From NCBI RefSeq assembly GCF_003351745.1, contig NZ_CP031222.1:1222207-1286206 (forward strand): a stretch of DNA of 64,000 nucleotides, in the 5' to 3' direction. The notes under the pieces are model-generated. The model was not told the origin of the DNA. It was given only the letters and a program-made list of their open reading frames with translations, and searched no databases. The position numbers and the translations under genes were made by a program. Shown here piece after piece: positions 1 to 7,102 of the stretch. Position 1 is the stretch's first letter, and each line of letters opens with the position of its first letter. The stretch comes from Aquirhabdus parva (GTDB lineage: Bacteria; Pseudomonadota; Gammaproteobacteria; Pseudomonadales; Moraxellaceae).

Positions 1-188
1 CGGTTGTGACGGTATCTAATCATGCGGGTCGTGCAGGCCCAGCGGCAGACTTTTTAGCAAGTAAAGGCTTCAAAGTCGCTGGCGCAATTGGCGTACAGGA
101 TTATGAAGCTGAAGGCGGTACTTTGATCAAAGTGACGAAGCCACAACCTAAGCCATCTGCTGATGCAAGTGCGAAGGCTGCGCAATAA
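1..188 (+). CDS. Rhodanese-like domain protein, C-terminal part only
   Basis: The gene enters from the left edge; about 61 residues and the stop codon are inside. The pattern of a beta strand, an active-site loop (VSNHAGRAG), a helix with FLASKGFKV and a closing strand fits the second half of a rhodanese domain. In active sulfurtransferases the loop opens with a catalytic Cys after the strand; here that position appears to be Ser, so the domain is probably not a sulfurtransferase and may only bind a ligand or partner. The tail is rich in Lys, Pro and Ala and looks unstructured. With 5' sequence missing, a second domain or signal peptide cannot be excluded. Confidence 0.55.
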   Translation, partial: VVTVSNHAGRAGPAADFLASKGFKVAGAIGVQDYEAEGGTLIKVTKPQPKPSADASAKAAQ

Positions 189-224
189 TTTTATTAAAGC
201 CGATCGCTTAAAAAAGGATGGGTG

Positions 225-258
225 AGGCGGACCTTAGACTTAGAAAAGAGGTCCGCTT
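225..258 (+). terminator. Hairpin between the rhodanese-like gene and the membrane protein gene
   Basis: An 8-bp perfect stem GCGGACCT/AGGTCCGC, extended by a G-T and an A-T pair, with a 14-nt loop. No T-run follows, so it may be a weak terminator, an RNA processing or stability hairpin, or an operator. Confidence 0.35.
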
Positions 259-287
259 GATCACATCAACGTATAACGATTAACTAT

Positions 288-797
288 GTGAATAAAGCCA
301 TGTCTCAGCTTATTGAATATGCTCAACGTATCGAAGATTCTCAGCTTGCTACAGCATTGCATGAATCTCTGTATGCCTTTCCCCTACTTGAGGGTACCCA
401 TCTTCTCGGTCTTGCTTTGTCCGTTGGACTTTTGGCAATCATCGATTTGCGATTGTTAGGGCTCATTTTGACAGATATCCCTAAGGAGCAATTATTAAAG
501 CAATTAAGACCATGGGTGCTATGGGGATTCGTGGGGGCCTTTCTGACCGGTATTGTTCTACTGGCTTCAGAAGCCGCAAGCATTCTATCGAGTCCACCTT
601 TTGCATTTAAGTTGCTCTTCATTCTTTTAGCCGGCATCAACGCGGTTATTTTTGAGTTTAAAGCGGTTAGGGCTTGGATTTTCAAAGGGGCGGATAGCGT
701 ATCGCGTGATAAATGGGCTGGTGGAATTTCTTTAGGGCTGTGGTCTCTCGTGATTATCTCGGGACGCTTAATTCCTTATTTTATTCCACATGGTTGA
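288..797 (+). CDS. Small multi-pass inner membrane protein, DUF6644-like
   Basis: About 169 residues with four hydrophobic stretches (roughly residues 30-60, 75-97, 105-125 and 143-163) and short polar loops, so a small integral membrane protein. The layout and the early motif LLEGTHLLGLAL resemble the uncharacterised DUF6644 family; the family name is from memory. A His in the first helix (THLLG) could be a metal or haem ligand, but this is a guess. The GTG start at 288 is the longest option; an in-frame ATG at 300 is equally possible and neither has a convincing ribosome-binding site. It is followed 20 bp later by a second gene of similar size and topology, and then by a haem lipoprotein, which suggests a membrane-redox unit. 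Confidence 0.6.
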   Translation: MNKAMSQLIEYAQRIEDSQLATALHESLYAFPLLEGTHLLGLALSVGLLAIIDLRLLGLILTDIPKEQLLKQLRPWVLWGFVGAFLTGIVLLASEAASILSSPPFAFKLLFILLAGINAVIFEFKAVRAWIFKGADSVSRDKWAGGISLGLWSLVIISGRLIPYFIPHG

Positions 798-817
798 TTG
801 AGCAGGAGTAAATCATT

Positions 818-1291
818 ATGAGTACATTGGATATCGTTCATGCTTACGAGAAAAGCCCTTTAGGCCAGTTTTTTATCAGTATTGATAATGTATGGGTCAT
901 TATTTTCCAGATTGTTCATGTTTTCAGTATTTTGACGGTCTTGACCGCAATCATTGTATTGGCTTTCCATGCTTTGGGATTGTTGCCCATTGGGGAGAGT
1001 AACGAGCGCCTAGGGAAGCTTTTTTTTAAGGTGACATGGATTGGCGTTATTGGTGCAATCGTCAGTGGCAGCTTATTGTTTTTGACGAGTGCAACGCACT
1101 ATTTTACCAATCGTGCTTTTCCGATTAAATTGATTTTATTGGTAGGTGCAATTGTCGTGCAGTTTGTCATTTTTAAACGTTTTTTTCTGCGCAAGCCGTC
1201 TTATTTTCTTTCAACCAAAGTGGTTGCCGTACTTTCGGTTTTTCTTTGGTTCGCGACGGGTTTTGCGGGCCGCGCGATTGGATTTGTATGA
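818..1291 (+). CDS. Small multi-pass inner membrane protein, second DUF6644-like copy
   Basis: A 157-residue protein with four predicted membrane helices, similar in size, helix spacing and C-terminal half to the preceding gene (both have an FKLLFILL/IKLILLVG-type third helix and end near an SGR or AGR motif before a final aromatic stretch). A good ribosome-binding site (GCAGGAG) precedes the ATG. It probably arose by old duplication of its neighbour. The first helix carries the motif QIVHVFS, whose His sits where the neighbour has THLLG. The next gene starts 7 bp after its stop, so all three genes are likely cotranscribed. Function is unknown; a membrane electron carrier or heterodimeric anchor for the cytochrome is an inference. 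Confidence 0.6.
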   Translation: MSTLDIVHAYEKSPLGQFFISIDNVWVIIFQIVHVFSILTVLTAIIVLAFHALGLLPIGESNERLGKLFFKVTWIGVIGAIVSGSLLFLTSATHYFTNRAFPIKLILLVGAIVVQFVIFKRFFLRKPSYFLSTKVVAVLSVFLWFATGFAGRAIGFV

Positions 1292-1298
1292 GGCCAAC

Positions 1299-1871
1299 AT
1301 GAAAAAGACAGCAATTGCGTTACTTGCACTTTTTACCTTATGGCCGCTCAGTGCCTGTCAGAAGCAGCCACAGTCTAACGCTCAAACATCTTCAGAGCTC
1401 CCCCAACCCGTAGCCAGCGTTCATGATTTGATGCTGACTATTGTGGATCCTACAGCGGATAGTCTATGGGATTCGGTAGGCACAATTGTGACCAAGGCCG
1501 GTATCGAAGAGCGTCGACCCAAAAATGATGCTGAGTGGGAGGTTTTGCGTCAAAAGGCAATCTTATTAACCGAATCTGCCAATCTGCTTGCGCTCAAGGG
1601 GCGGCGAGTGGTTAACCCGGGTCAGATTACGAGTGATACTGGTATCGAAGGTGTACTTGGTCCAGAAGGGATTCAAAAAGAGGTGGATGCTCATTTTGAT
1701 CAATTCAGAGATAAAGCTTTGGCATTCCAGTTGGCATCTATCAAAACATTACGCGCAATTGAAAAGAAGGATCCCGAGGAGTTTGTTAATGTCGGTGGTC
1801 AACTGGAGCGTGCTTGTGAAGGGTGCCATGTCGCATTCTGGTATCCCCCTTCAGCAAAAACGAAGCAATAA
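1299..1871 (+). CDS. Lipoprotein with a single C-terminal c-type haem site (cytochrome c'/c556-like)
   Basis: 190 residues. The N-terminus is a lipoprotein signal with lipobox LSAC, acylated Cys about residue 20, followed by a Ser/Gln-rich linker. The one haem-binding motif CEGCH (about 173-177) lies near the C-terminus, as in four-helix cytochromes c' and c556, and the middle is predicted helical. It is therefore likely a membrane-tethered periplasmic monohaem cytochrome. The longer open frame beginning at 1146 lies inside the preceding gene in another frame and is not used; ATG 1299 gives an intact lipoprotein signal. It shares the cluster with two small membrane proteins and a second cytochrome c'. 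Confidence 0.75.
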   Translation: MKKTAIALLALFTLWPLSACQKQPQSNAQTSSELPQPVASVHDLMLTIVDPTADSLWDSVGTIVTKAGIEERRPKNDAEWEVLRQKAILLTESANLLALKGRRVVNPGQITSDTGIEGVLGPEGIQKEVDAHFDQFRDKALAFQLASIKTLRAIEKKDPEEFVNVGGQLERACEGCHVAFWYPPSAKTKQ

Positions 1872-1889
1872 ATGACCCAGAAACTAAAT

Positions 1890-1918
1890 AGGGATTCTCT
1901 GTTTCTATCCCTTTGTTT
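1890..1918 (+). terminator. Weak hairpin after the haem lipoprotein gene
   Basis: AGGGAT pairs with ATCCCT across an 11-nt loop and is followed by TTGTTT. The stem is short, so termination would be partial at best. Confidence 0.35.
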
Positions 1919-1963
1919 AGCAAAATTTTAGCCCCCCAATCCATTTAGGAGTTTTGGTAAAGT

Positions 1964-2500
1964 ATGAAATATTATTCATTGTGTTTGGCAAGTTTGTTAT
2001 CGACAGCGGCGCCTTGTTTTGCAGCCGATGCCGTAAGCGCTCCAGCATCTCCGGCTCTAACTGCAGCTCAGGCTCAACCAGCAGCACGCGGTCCCTCTCT
2101 GACGCTAGCACTTGAAGCTGCGCAGAAAGCGATTGATACCTGTCAGGCACTCGATCAAAAAATATCCGTGAGCGTGCTTGATTCAGGTTCAGTGCTTAAA
2201 GTGTTGCTTGCTTCGGATGGTGCATCATCACGTGGTGTACAGTCCAGCCAAAATAAAGCAATTACTGCTTTGGCCTTTGGTACATCATCATCAAAAGTAG
2301 CCGATGTGGTCAAAGCAGATAGCAAGCTGAGTGAGAAGTTGGCGGCAAACCCTAACTTCAATACCCGTGCTGGAGCGGTCTTGATTAAGGTTGGTGATGA
2401 GGTTATCGGCGCGATTGGTGTTGGGGGTGCGCGAGGCAGTGAAAAGGATGAAGCCTGTGCGGTAGCGGGTTTGAATGCAATCCAAAGTCGAGTGAAGTAA
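1964..2500 (+). CDS. Secreted haem-binding protein, HbpS/GlcG family
   Basis: 178 residues with a cleavable signal peptide (cut about residue 20, after CFA), an Ala/Pro-rich linker, then a single GlcG/HbpS-type domain (Pfam PF03928 family) from about residue 45. Family signs are the opening helix SLTLALEAAQKAID, the strand SVSVLDSGS and the closing IGAIGVGGARGSEKDEACA, where the glycine-rich loop and the conserved Asp/Glu precede the last helix. HbpS-type proteins bind haem in some bacteria, while many relatives have no proven ligand. The periplasmic location and the neighbouring haem proteins fit a role in haem handling, but the ligand is not shown by the sequence. Confidence 0.75.
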   Translation: MKYYSLCLASLLSTAAPCFAADAVSAPASPALTAAQAQPAARGPSLTLALEAAQKAIDTCQALDQKISVSVLDSGSVLKVLLASDGASSRGVQSSQNKAITALAFGTSSSKVADVVKADSKLSEKLAANPNFNTRAGAVLIKVGDEVIGAIGVGGARGSEKDEACAVAGLNAIQSRVK

Positions 2501-2603
2501 GTTCTGAAGTCGAGTTACAGGATGCGCGCAAGATGAAGGGCGGTAAAGATACTTACTTGCCCTTTCTCTAAGTTTTCAATCCTTCAAGTCTTAGGTATTT
2601 TTG

Positions 2604-2636
2604 AATCCTCTTGCTCTTTCGGCCGGAGGATTTTTT
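2604..2636 (+). terminator. Rho-independent terminator after the HbpS-like gene
   Basis: Stem AATCCTC/GAGGATT with a 15-nt loop, followed directly by a run of six T. It separates the upstream genes from the sigma-54 promoter region. Confidence 0.55.
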
Positions 2637-2640
2637 GTTA

Positions 2641-2914
2641 TGCGGCATCATTATTGTGATAACGAAAATATGTTTATGTTTGAGCGCATTAAACTGATTT
2701 TGTTTATATTTTATCGTTATTAAGCGCTGTCTATAACTCAACATCAAATTTGTCTTTTTTGCTGAATTATCAACATAAAAAATACGTTTTATTTCATTAT
2801 TGGCGATTAATAATCATTTTATTTTGAATGCATTTAAATATATTTATTTGATTTTATTAATATTATTCATTTTAGTGACACACTAATTTATTTAAAGTGA
2901 TTCGATTAAAGCAC
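2641..2914. promoter_or_regulatory. AT-rich upstream region of the DUF6152 operon
   Basis: No gene is visible here. A hand count of 2701-2880 gives 36 G+C in 180 bases (20%). An imperfect long inverted repeat lies at 2659-2670 and 2707-2720 (ATAACGAAAATA against TATTTTATCGTTAT), and an ATCAAA half-site at 2743-2748 recurs near the other two sigma-54 promoters. Such a tract 50-250 bp upstream of a -24/-12 promoter is where activator and bending-protein sites normally sit. Confidence 0.45.
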
Positions 2915-2930
2915 TGGCATAGGCTTTGCT
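2915..2930 (+). promoter_or_regulatory. Sigma-54 (-24/-12) promoter of the DUF6152 operon
   Basis: TGGCATA-GGCT-TTGCT matches the consensus TGGCACR-N4-TTGCW at nearly every position. GG (2916-2917) and GC (2928-2929) are separated by exactly 10 bases. Transcription would start near 2941, about 84 bases before the gene. Confidence 0.8.
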
Positions 2931-3024
2931 CCGTAGGCATATCCCGCGTAATTTTTAAACACTTGCTGAGGGGGTGTTTATTGTTAATTACGCCATAGAT
3001 TCGCCACTCTCAAGGAGATAAGCC

Positions 3025-3477
3025 ATGTTTACCCGATCATCTGATCATATCTTTAACCGATCTTTTGTTAAATCTGTTGCCGTCGCTGTAATTCTATTTA
3101 CGACTGCAGGTTCGCAGTCTGCATCTGCTCACCATGCCTTCGCGGCAGAATATGATGGTAAGCAACCCATTCATCTCACCGGTGTGGTGACTAAAGCACA
3201 GTGGGTCAATCCACACAGTTGGCTATATGCGGATGTCAAAGATGCTGATGGCAAGGTCACGAACTGGGGGTTTGAGTTTGGTGCGCCATTCTCTTTGAAA
3301 GAAAAAGGGCTAAATAAGACGACTCTTCCTGTTGGTACTGTAGTGGTCGTGGATGGGTTTCGTGCCAAGAGCGGACAAAACTATGCTTATGCATCAACCG
3401 TCACCTTAGCAGATGGCCGCGTGTTCCAAACCGGTGGTGCGGGTGATGCACCGACAAGCGCAGGTGCAAAACAATGA
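3025..3477 (+). CDS. DUF6152 family secreted protein with predicted N-terminal His-His after cleavage
   Basis: 150 residues. A strong ribosome-binding site (AAGGAGATAAGCC-ATG) fixes the start. The signal peptide ends in an Ala-Ser-Ala cleavage motif at residues 33-35, so the mature protein should begin HHAFAAEYDG. The remaining ~110 residues are a small beta-rich domain with motifs LTGVVTKAQWVNPHSW and VVVVDGFRAKSG, typical of the uncharacterised DUF6152 family. An N-terminal His plus a second internal His (NPH, residue 64) is the layout of copper-binding histidine-brace proteins; that reading is an inference. Its stop overlaps the start of the next gene (ATGA), so the two are translationally coupled. 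It is the first gene behind a sigma-54 promoter. Confidence 0.75.
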   Translation: MFTRSSDHIFNRSFVKSVAVAVILFTTAGSQSASAHHAFAAEYDGKQPIHLTGVVTKAQWVNPHSWLYADVKDADGKVTNWGFEFGAPFSLKEKGLNKTTLPVGTVVVVDGFRAKSGQNYAYASTVTLADGRVFQTGGAGDAPTSAGAKQ

Positions 3478-4325
3478 TGAATAGAAAACCTCATTTCGTA
3501 ATAAAGACATCATTTGGTAGCACATTAACAAGTAGTTTGATCGTTAGTGTTCTCCTTTCATTGGGTAGCTTTGCTTTGCCTATTCATGGTTATGCGGCGG
3601 AAAAAACTGCGAGTCGAGAGTTAAGTCCAATAAGAATTCCTAGACTTGCAAACGGTAAACCTGATTTTTCTGGCATCTGGCAAACAACCAGTGCTGCGGA
3701 ATATGATTTGGAGCCGCACTCAACACGTAAAGATGCCCCACCCAGTGCTGGCGTCATTGAAGGTCATGGGACGATTCCATACCTGCCAGCTGCACTTGAA
3801 GAACGAAAAAAGAACTTTGAGGCACGTGGTACCGATGATCCTCGGTTGAAATGTTTTACTTTGGGTGTGCCACGAGGGACTTATTATCCCGAACCTTTTC
3901 AAATATTTCAGCGCAAGCAAGATCTGACCATTCTTTATCAATTCGGTGATTCCGTACGGACCATTTATACCAATGATACGAATCATCCTGACGATGCCGA
4001 TGCAAATGATTGGTGGTTGGGTGACTCACGTGGGCACTATGAAGGGGATACGTTGGTTGTTGATGTCAAAGATTTCAACGATCAGACATGGCTAGATCGT
4101 TCTGGAAACTTCCACAGTGATGCACTGCATGTTGTTGAGCGTTGGAAGTTCCTTGATGCAAATACGATTGAATATAAAGCGACTTTGGATGATGCCAAAG
4201 TCTATAGCCGTCCTTGGTCTCTCAGCGTCATTCTCCATCGTCATCGCGAGAAAGACTTCCAGTTGATCGAAAACTACTGCTATACGCTCGATTACGACCA
4301 GTACTACCCATTTCCCAAGCCGTGA
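3474..4325 (+). CDS. Secreted protein of unknown function, PDFSGIW type, copy 1
   Basis: 283 residues with a long signal peptide (cut about residue 41, after GYA). The mature part opens with the motif IPRLANGKPDFSGIW and ends with a beta-rich half containing WWLGDSRGHYEGDTLVVDV, a phrase shared with the next gene and with a broad family of uncharacterised secreted proteins often found beside DUF6152 genes. A single Cys occurs in KCFTLGVPRG and another near the C-terminus (YCYTLDY); they could pair. No catalytic signature is recognised. It overlaps the DUF6152 stop by 4 bp; the ATG at 3474 and the ATG at 3477 are both possible. Function unknown; a binding or lipocalin-like role is speculation. 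Confidence 0.65.
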   Translation: MMNRKPHFVIKTSFGSTLTSSLIVSVLLSLGSFALPIHGYAAEKTASRELSPIRIPRLANGKPDFSGIWQTTSAAEYDLEPHSTRKDAPPSAGVIEGHGTIPYLPAALEERKKNFEARGTDDPRLKCFTLGVPRGTYYPEPFQIFQRKQDLTILYQFGDSVRTIYTNDTNHPDDADANDWWLGDSRGHYEGDTLVVDVKDFNDQTWLDRSGNFHSDALHVVERWKFLDANTIEYKATLDDAKVYSRPWSLSVILHRHREKDFQLIENYCYTLDYDQYYPFPKP

Positions 4326-4376
4326 TCAATCCACGCAATGGTTCAATAATTGAAAGATAAATGAAGTGAGGAATTC

Positions 4377-5387
4377 ATGAAAAAAATGAAGAGCCTAAAG
4401 CAGAAATGCTTGGTAGCAAGTACACTGGTCCTTTTTCCGTTAGCCGTCAATGCTGCTGAAGATGGTCAAGCCGCATCTGCTGCTGTAGTCAAACCAATTG
4501 TTTCGTCAGAGTCAAAGCCTAAAGCTGAAGGCGATAACATCCGCTGGGAGAAAAAATATGTCAATGTCCCAGAGGGGCAGTGGACAGGTCCGCGTCTAGC
4601 CGATGGGCAGCCTGATGTGCAAGGACATTGGTCCAATACGGTTTCAAACCATGCAAATTTTACTGATCCACAAGGCGGGATTCCGGGTGATCCACAAGGC
4701 CGCCCGCCTAAGGGAACTCGCGCTGATCGTGCACCCAGTCGTGTAAGTGATCCTGCTGATGGTGAGATACCTTATCAGCCGTGGGCACGTGCAAAGCAGC
4801 AAGAGTTTTTGCAATATTTCTTTAATGCTATTAAGCCTGAGTATATTGAGCCATTGGCACGATGTGCACCTGCTGGTGTACCCAAGTCTTTTTACTGGCA
4901 CGGTTATGAGATTCGTCAGTATCCAGGTTATGTGGTCTTTCTATTTAGCTCTGGAACACGTGTAATACACTTAGATGGTAAGCCACACTTACCCGAAAAT
5001 ATAAAGTTGTGGAACGCGGATTCGCGTGGACATTGGGAGGGTAATACACTGGTTGTTGATGTGACGAACAACAATGGTAAAGCGCGCTTTAGTCGTACTG
5101 GAGATTTCTCCAGTGAAAATGTCCATATTCAAGAGAAGTATATTTTTGCTAATGATGGTAGCCGTTATACCTATCAAGCCTTGGTGACTGATCCTACGGT
5201 TTATACCCGGCCTTGGACGGTGACTATTCCAGCACGTCGCTATACCGCGAAGGATAAGCCAAATGGCTGGCACTTTGAGGTTTTGCTGAATACACGAGAT
5301 GCCAAAGGAGGAGAACCGATCATTGAGCGCGATGAGCGGATCTGCGTTGAAAACAATGGTGGCTTTGGTCAAGGCGTAAAACACTAA
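4377..5387 (+). CDS. Secreted protein of unknown function, PDFSGIW-type relative, copy 2
   Basis: 336 residues, signal peptide cut about residue 26 (VNA-AED). It shares the order of motifs with the preceding protein: an entry motif RLADGQPDVQGHW in place of PDFSGIW, a Cys motif (RCAPAGVPKS), then NADSRGHWEGNTLVVDVTN, a sensor-like FSRTGDF segment and TRPWTV before the C-terminus. Identity is low but the colinearity indicates common descent. It carries an extra Pro/Gly-rich stretch (about residues 95-130). A ribosome-binding site (GTGAGGAATTC-ATG) supports the start. It belongs to the same operon as the DUF6152 gene, 51 bp downstream of copy 1. Biochemical role unknown. Confidence 0.65.
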   Translation: MKKMKSLKQKCLVASTLVLFPLAVNAAEDGQAASAAVVKPIVSSESKPKAEGDNIRWEKKYVNVPEGQWTGPRLADGQPDVQGHWSNTVSNHANFTDPQGGIPGDPQGRPPKGTRADRAPSRVSDPADGEIPYQPWARAKQQEFLQYFFNAIKPEYIEPLARCAPAGVPKSFYWHGYEIRQYPGYVVFLFSSGTRVIHLDGKPHLPENIKLWNADSRGHWEGNTLVVDVTNNNGKARFSRTGDFSSENVHIQEKYIFANDGSRYTYQALVTDPTVYTRPWTVTIPARRYTAKDKPNGWHFEVLLNTRDAKGGEPIIERDERICVENNGGFGQGVKH

Positions 5388-5542
5388 ATGAATAATTTGT
5401 CACTTGATGAGACCTGATCTTAACGGTATTGGTTTTATTGAGTGACATTGTTCGAATATTTCAAGGTTTTAAAGATATACCGATTATTAATCGAAGTATC
5501 AGTCTATGACTTGATGACGTTTTATAAAAAAAAGGGGGCATC

Positions 5543-6016
5543 GTGAATACAAAACATCTTATTGTTGTTTTTTGTGCAATTGTAATTGCTGGGGCTGTTT
5601 ATGCGGAGAGTCGACCTGAAGAGATTATTAAATCAAGACAGGCAGCTTATGCTTTTCTCGGATGGAATAGCGCCAAAATCAGAGCAGCACTTGATCCAGC
5701 AGGAACATTTAATAAAGAAGAGGTGATCAAATCAGCTAATGCAATTCAAGCGATTGCAAACTCTGGTTTAGGGGCTTTATATGTTAAAGGAACCGATCAA
5801 GGGACTGGTTTTCATGAGACCAAGCTTAAATCTGAGGCCTTTGATCCTGCTTATGCCAGTAAATTAGCTGAAGTAGCTGGGAACTTTAACAAGGAAGCCA
5901 ATACGCTGGCCGTAGTTGCCGCAACTGGAAACAAAGAGGCAATTAAAGATCAGTATTCCAAGCTATCGGCAACTTGCAAAGGGTGTCACGATAATTTTAG
6001 AGCAAAGAATAACTAA
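5543..6016 (+). CDS. Cytochrome c' family protein
   Basis: 157 residues, signal peptide cut about residue 21 (VYA-ESR), then an all-helical domain starting EEIIKSRQAAY and ending with the haem motif CKGCH (about 145-149) close to the C-terminus. This is the normal architecture of class II cytochromes c', which bind NO or CO or carry electrons in the periplasm. The start is GTG with an AAGGGGG ribosome-binding site. It faces a cytochrome b561 gene across 50 bp, a pairing common for this family, suggesting electron transfer from the membrane b-type haem to the periplasmic c-type haem. Whether it is cotranscribed with the preceding operon is unclear: 155 bp separate them. Confidence 0.85.
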   Translation: MNTKHLIVVFCAIVIAGAVYAESRPEEIIKSRQAAYAFLGWNSAKIRAALDPAGTFNKEEVIKSANAIQAIANSGLGALYVKGTDQGTGFHETKLKSEAFDPAYASKLAEVAGNFNKEANTLAVVAATGNKEAIKDQYSKLSATCKGCHDNFRAKNN

Positions 6017-6024
6017 GCGTTGAT

Positions 6025-6058
6025 AGAGAGGAGGGGGGCTATACACTCTCTTCTCTCT
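6025..6058. terminator. Bidirectional hairpin between the convergent cytochrome genes
   Basis: AGAGAGGAGGG (6025-6035) can pair with CTCTTCTCTCT (6048-6058) over 11 positions, two or three being G-T. There is no clear T-run, so it is only a likely terminator by position. Confidence 0.4.
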
Positions 6059-6066
6059 GAATTGAA

Positions 6067-6747
6067 TTAGAAATTTGGCGTTGATGTGACAGCTAACGGT
6101 TGAGGCTTAGAAATCCAAGAACCGGTCATGATGTAGGTCACGAATATTGCAATTGAGATTGATAAAATTAATGCAAAAGCTCCGCCGAGATATTTTTTAT
6201 CCATTGATTCAGAGTGGCTTTTTCCTCCAGTAATCATTGGCCTGATAATGGGATGTTTTTTGATCCATACATGAATGCTAATCGCGATTAAATGTACGAT
6301 GATCCAGCCGAGGATCAGATACTCTAAGAATCGATGGACATGCGTTAAACGATCGCTGATTTCTTTATTGATGAGTTCCGCTAGCGGACCAAAAAATGTG
6401 CTGTCATCATTTGAAAATAGCCCTGTAGCGACTTGTATCATCAGTATGCCAAGCAATAACAACACAGCAAGTGCTCCGAAGGGATTATGTCCCTCAGCTG
6501 TCCATTTCCCTTCTATGTACAGTTTTAAGCGTTTGGGCGTCGGAAAAAACGCCGTGAATCGAGAATGCCTAGCTCCAATGATCCCCCACATCAATCTAAA
6601 TACCAGTAATCCTCCAATGGTGATGCCGAATTGACGATGTAAATCCATCGCATTGAATTTTTCACTGATAAATCCCCCGATGATCGCAATGACGAGAAGC
6701 CAGTGAAATAAACGTGTGGGTAAATCCCATATTTGATTGGATTTCAC
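6067..6747 (-). CDS. Cytochrome b561-type di-haem membrane protein
   Basis: 226 residues with four core membrane helices and a fifth at the C-terminus (about 190-212). The start WDLPTRLFHWLLV, the pair LHRQFG, and the third and fourth helix His residues (THVHRFLEY and HLIAISIHVW) are the haem ligands and neighbours expected for bacterial cytochrome b561/HupC-like proteins. It probably takes electrons from quinol and passes them to a periplasmic acceptor, most simply the convergent cytochrome c'. The upstream side is the extremely AT-rich spacer that also carries the promoter of the first receptor on the other strand. Confidence 0.85.
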   Translation of the reverse strand: MKSNQIWDLPTRLFHWLLVIAIIGGFISEKFNAMDLHRQFGITIGGLLVFRLMWGIIGARHSRFTAFFPTPKRLKLYIEGKWTAEGHNPFGALAVLLLLGILMIQVATGLFSNDDSTFFGPLAELINKEISDRLTHVHRFLEYLILGWIIVHLIAISIHVWIKKHPIIRPMITGGKSHSESMDKKYLGGAFALILSISIAIFVTYIMTGSWISKPQPLAVTSTPNF

Positions 6748-7046
6748 CTTAAAGCCTCCTTTTTTTAATGATTTTTTTTTAATTAAAAAATTGAATCATA
6801 TTTTATATAGTTATCAAATTAGTTTTTTATAAATTTTATAAATTATTTTTATATAATAAACATAAATAAATATATTAGTGTTTTATGATTTCTTGAAGTG
6901 TTTAAAAAACATCACGAATAAATTTTTTTGTTTATTTGAATTCATCTATATAATTTATATGTAAATTATTAAAATTAATGTATGAATTATTTGTTAATTT
7001 ACAATGATTTATTTTTGTTTTTAATTTAATTATTTTATGTAACTTT
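6748..7046. promoter_or_regulatory. Extremely AT-rich divergent spacer
   Basis: No gene is visible on either strand. A hand count of 6781-7020 gives 28 G+C in 240 bases (about 12%), far below its surroundings. It lies directly upstream of a sigma-54 promoter and also upstream of the cytochrome b561 gene. Such DNA is intrinsically bendable and a typical target of H-NS-like silencers or IHF. An ATCAAA half-site occurs at 6813-6818. Confidence 0.4.
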
Positions 7047-7062
7047 TGGTACGTTGGTTGCA
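7047..7062 (+). promoter_or_regulatory. Sigma-54 (-24/-12) promoter of TonB-dependent receptor 1
   Basis: TGGTACG-TTGG-TTGCA is a near-perfect match to TGGYACR-N4-TTGCW; GG (7048-7049) and GC (7060-7061) are exactly 10 bases apart. The predicted start near 7073 leaves a 30-base leader before GTG 7103. Confidence 0.85.
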
Positions 7063-7102
7063 ATAACTCTTAAGTAAATTATTACTGGGGAGTTAGTTAG
7101 TC

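Noticed and set aside
1146-1298. Upstream extension of the haem lipoprotein
   Set aside because: It lies in another frame inside the preceding membrane protein gene and would bury the lipoprotein signal.
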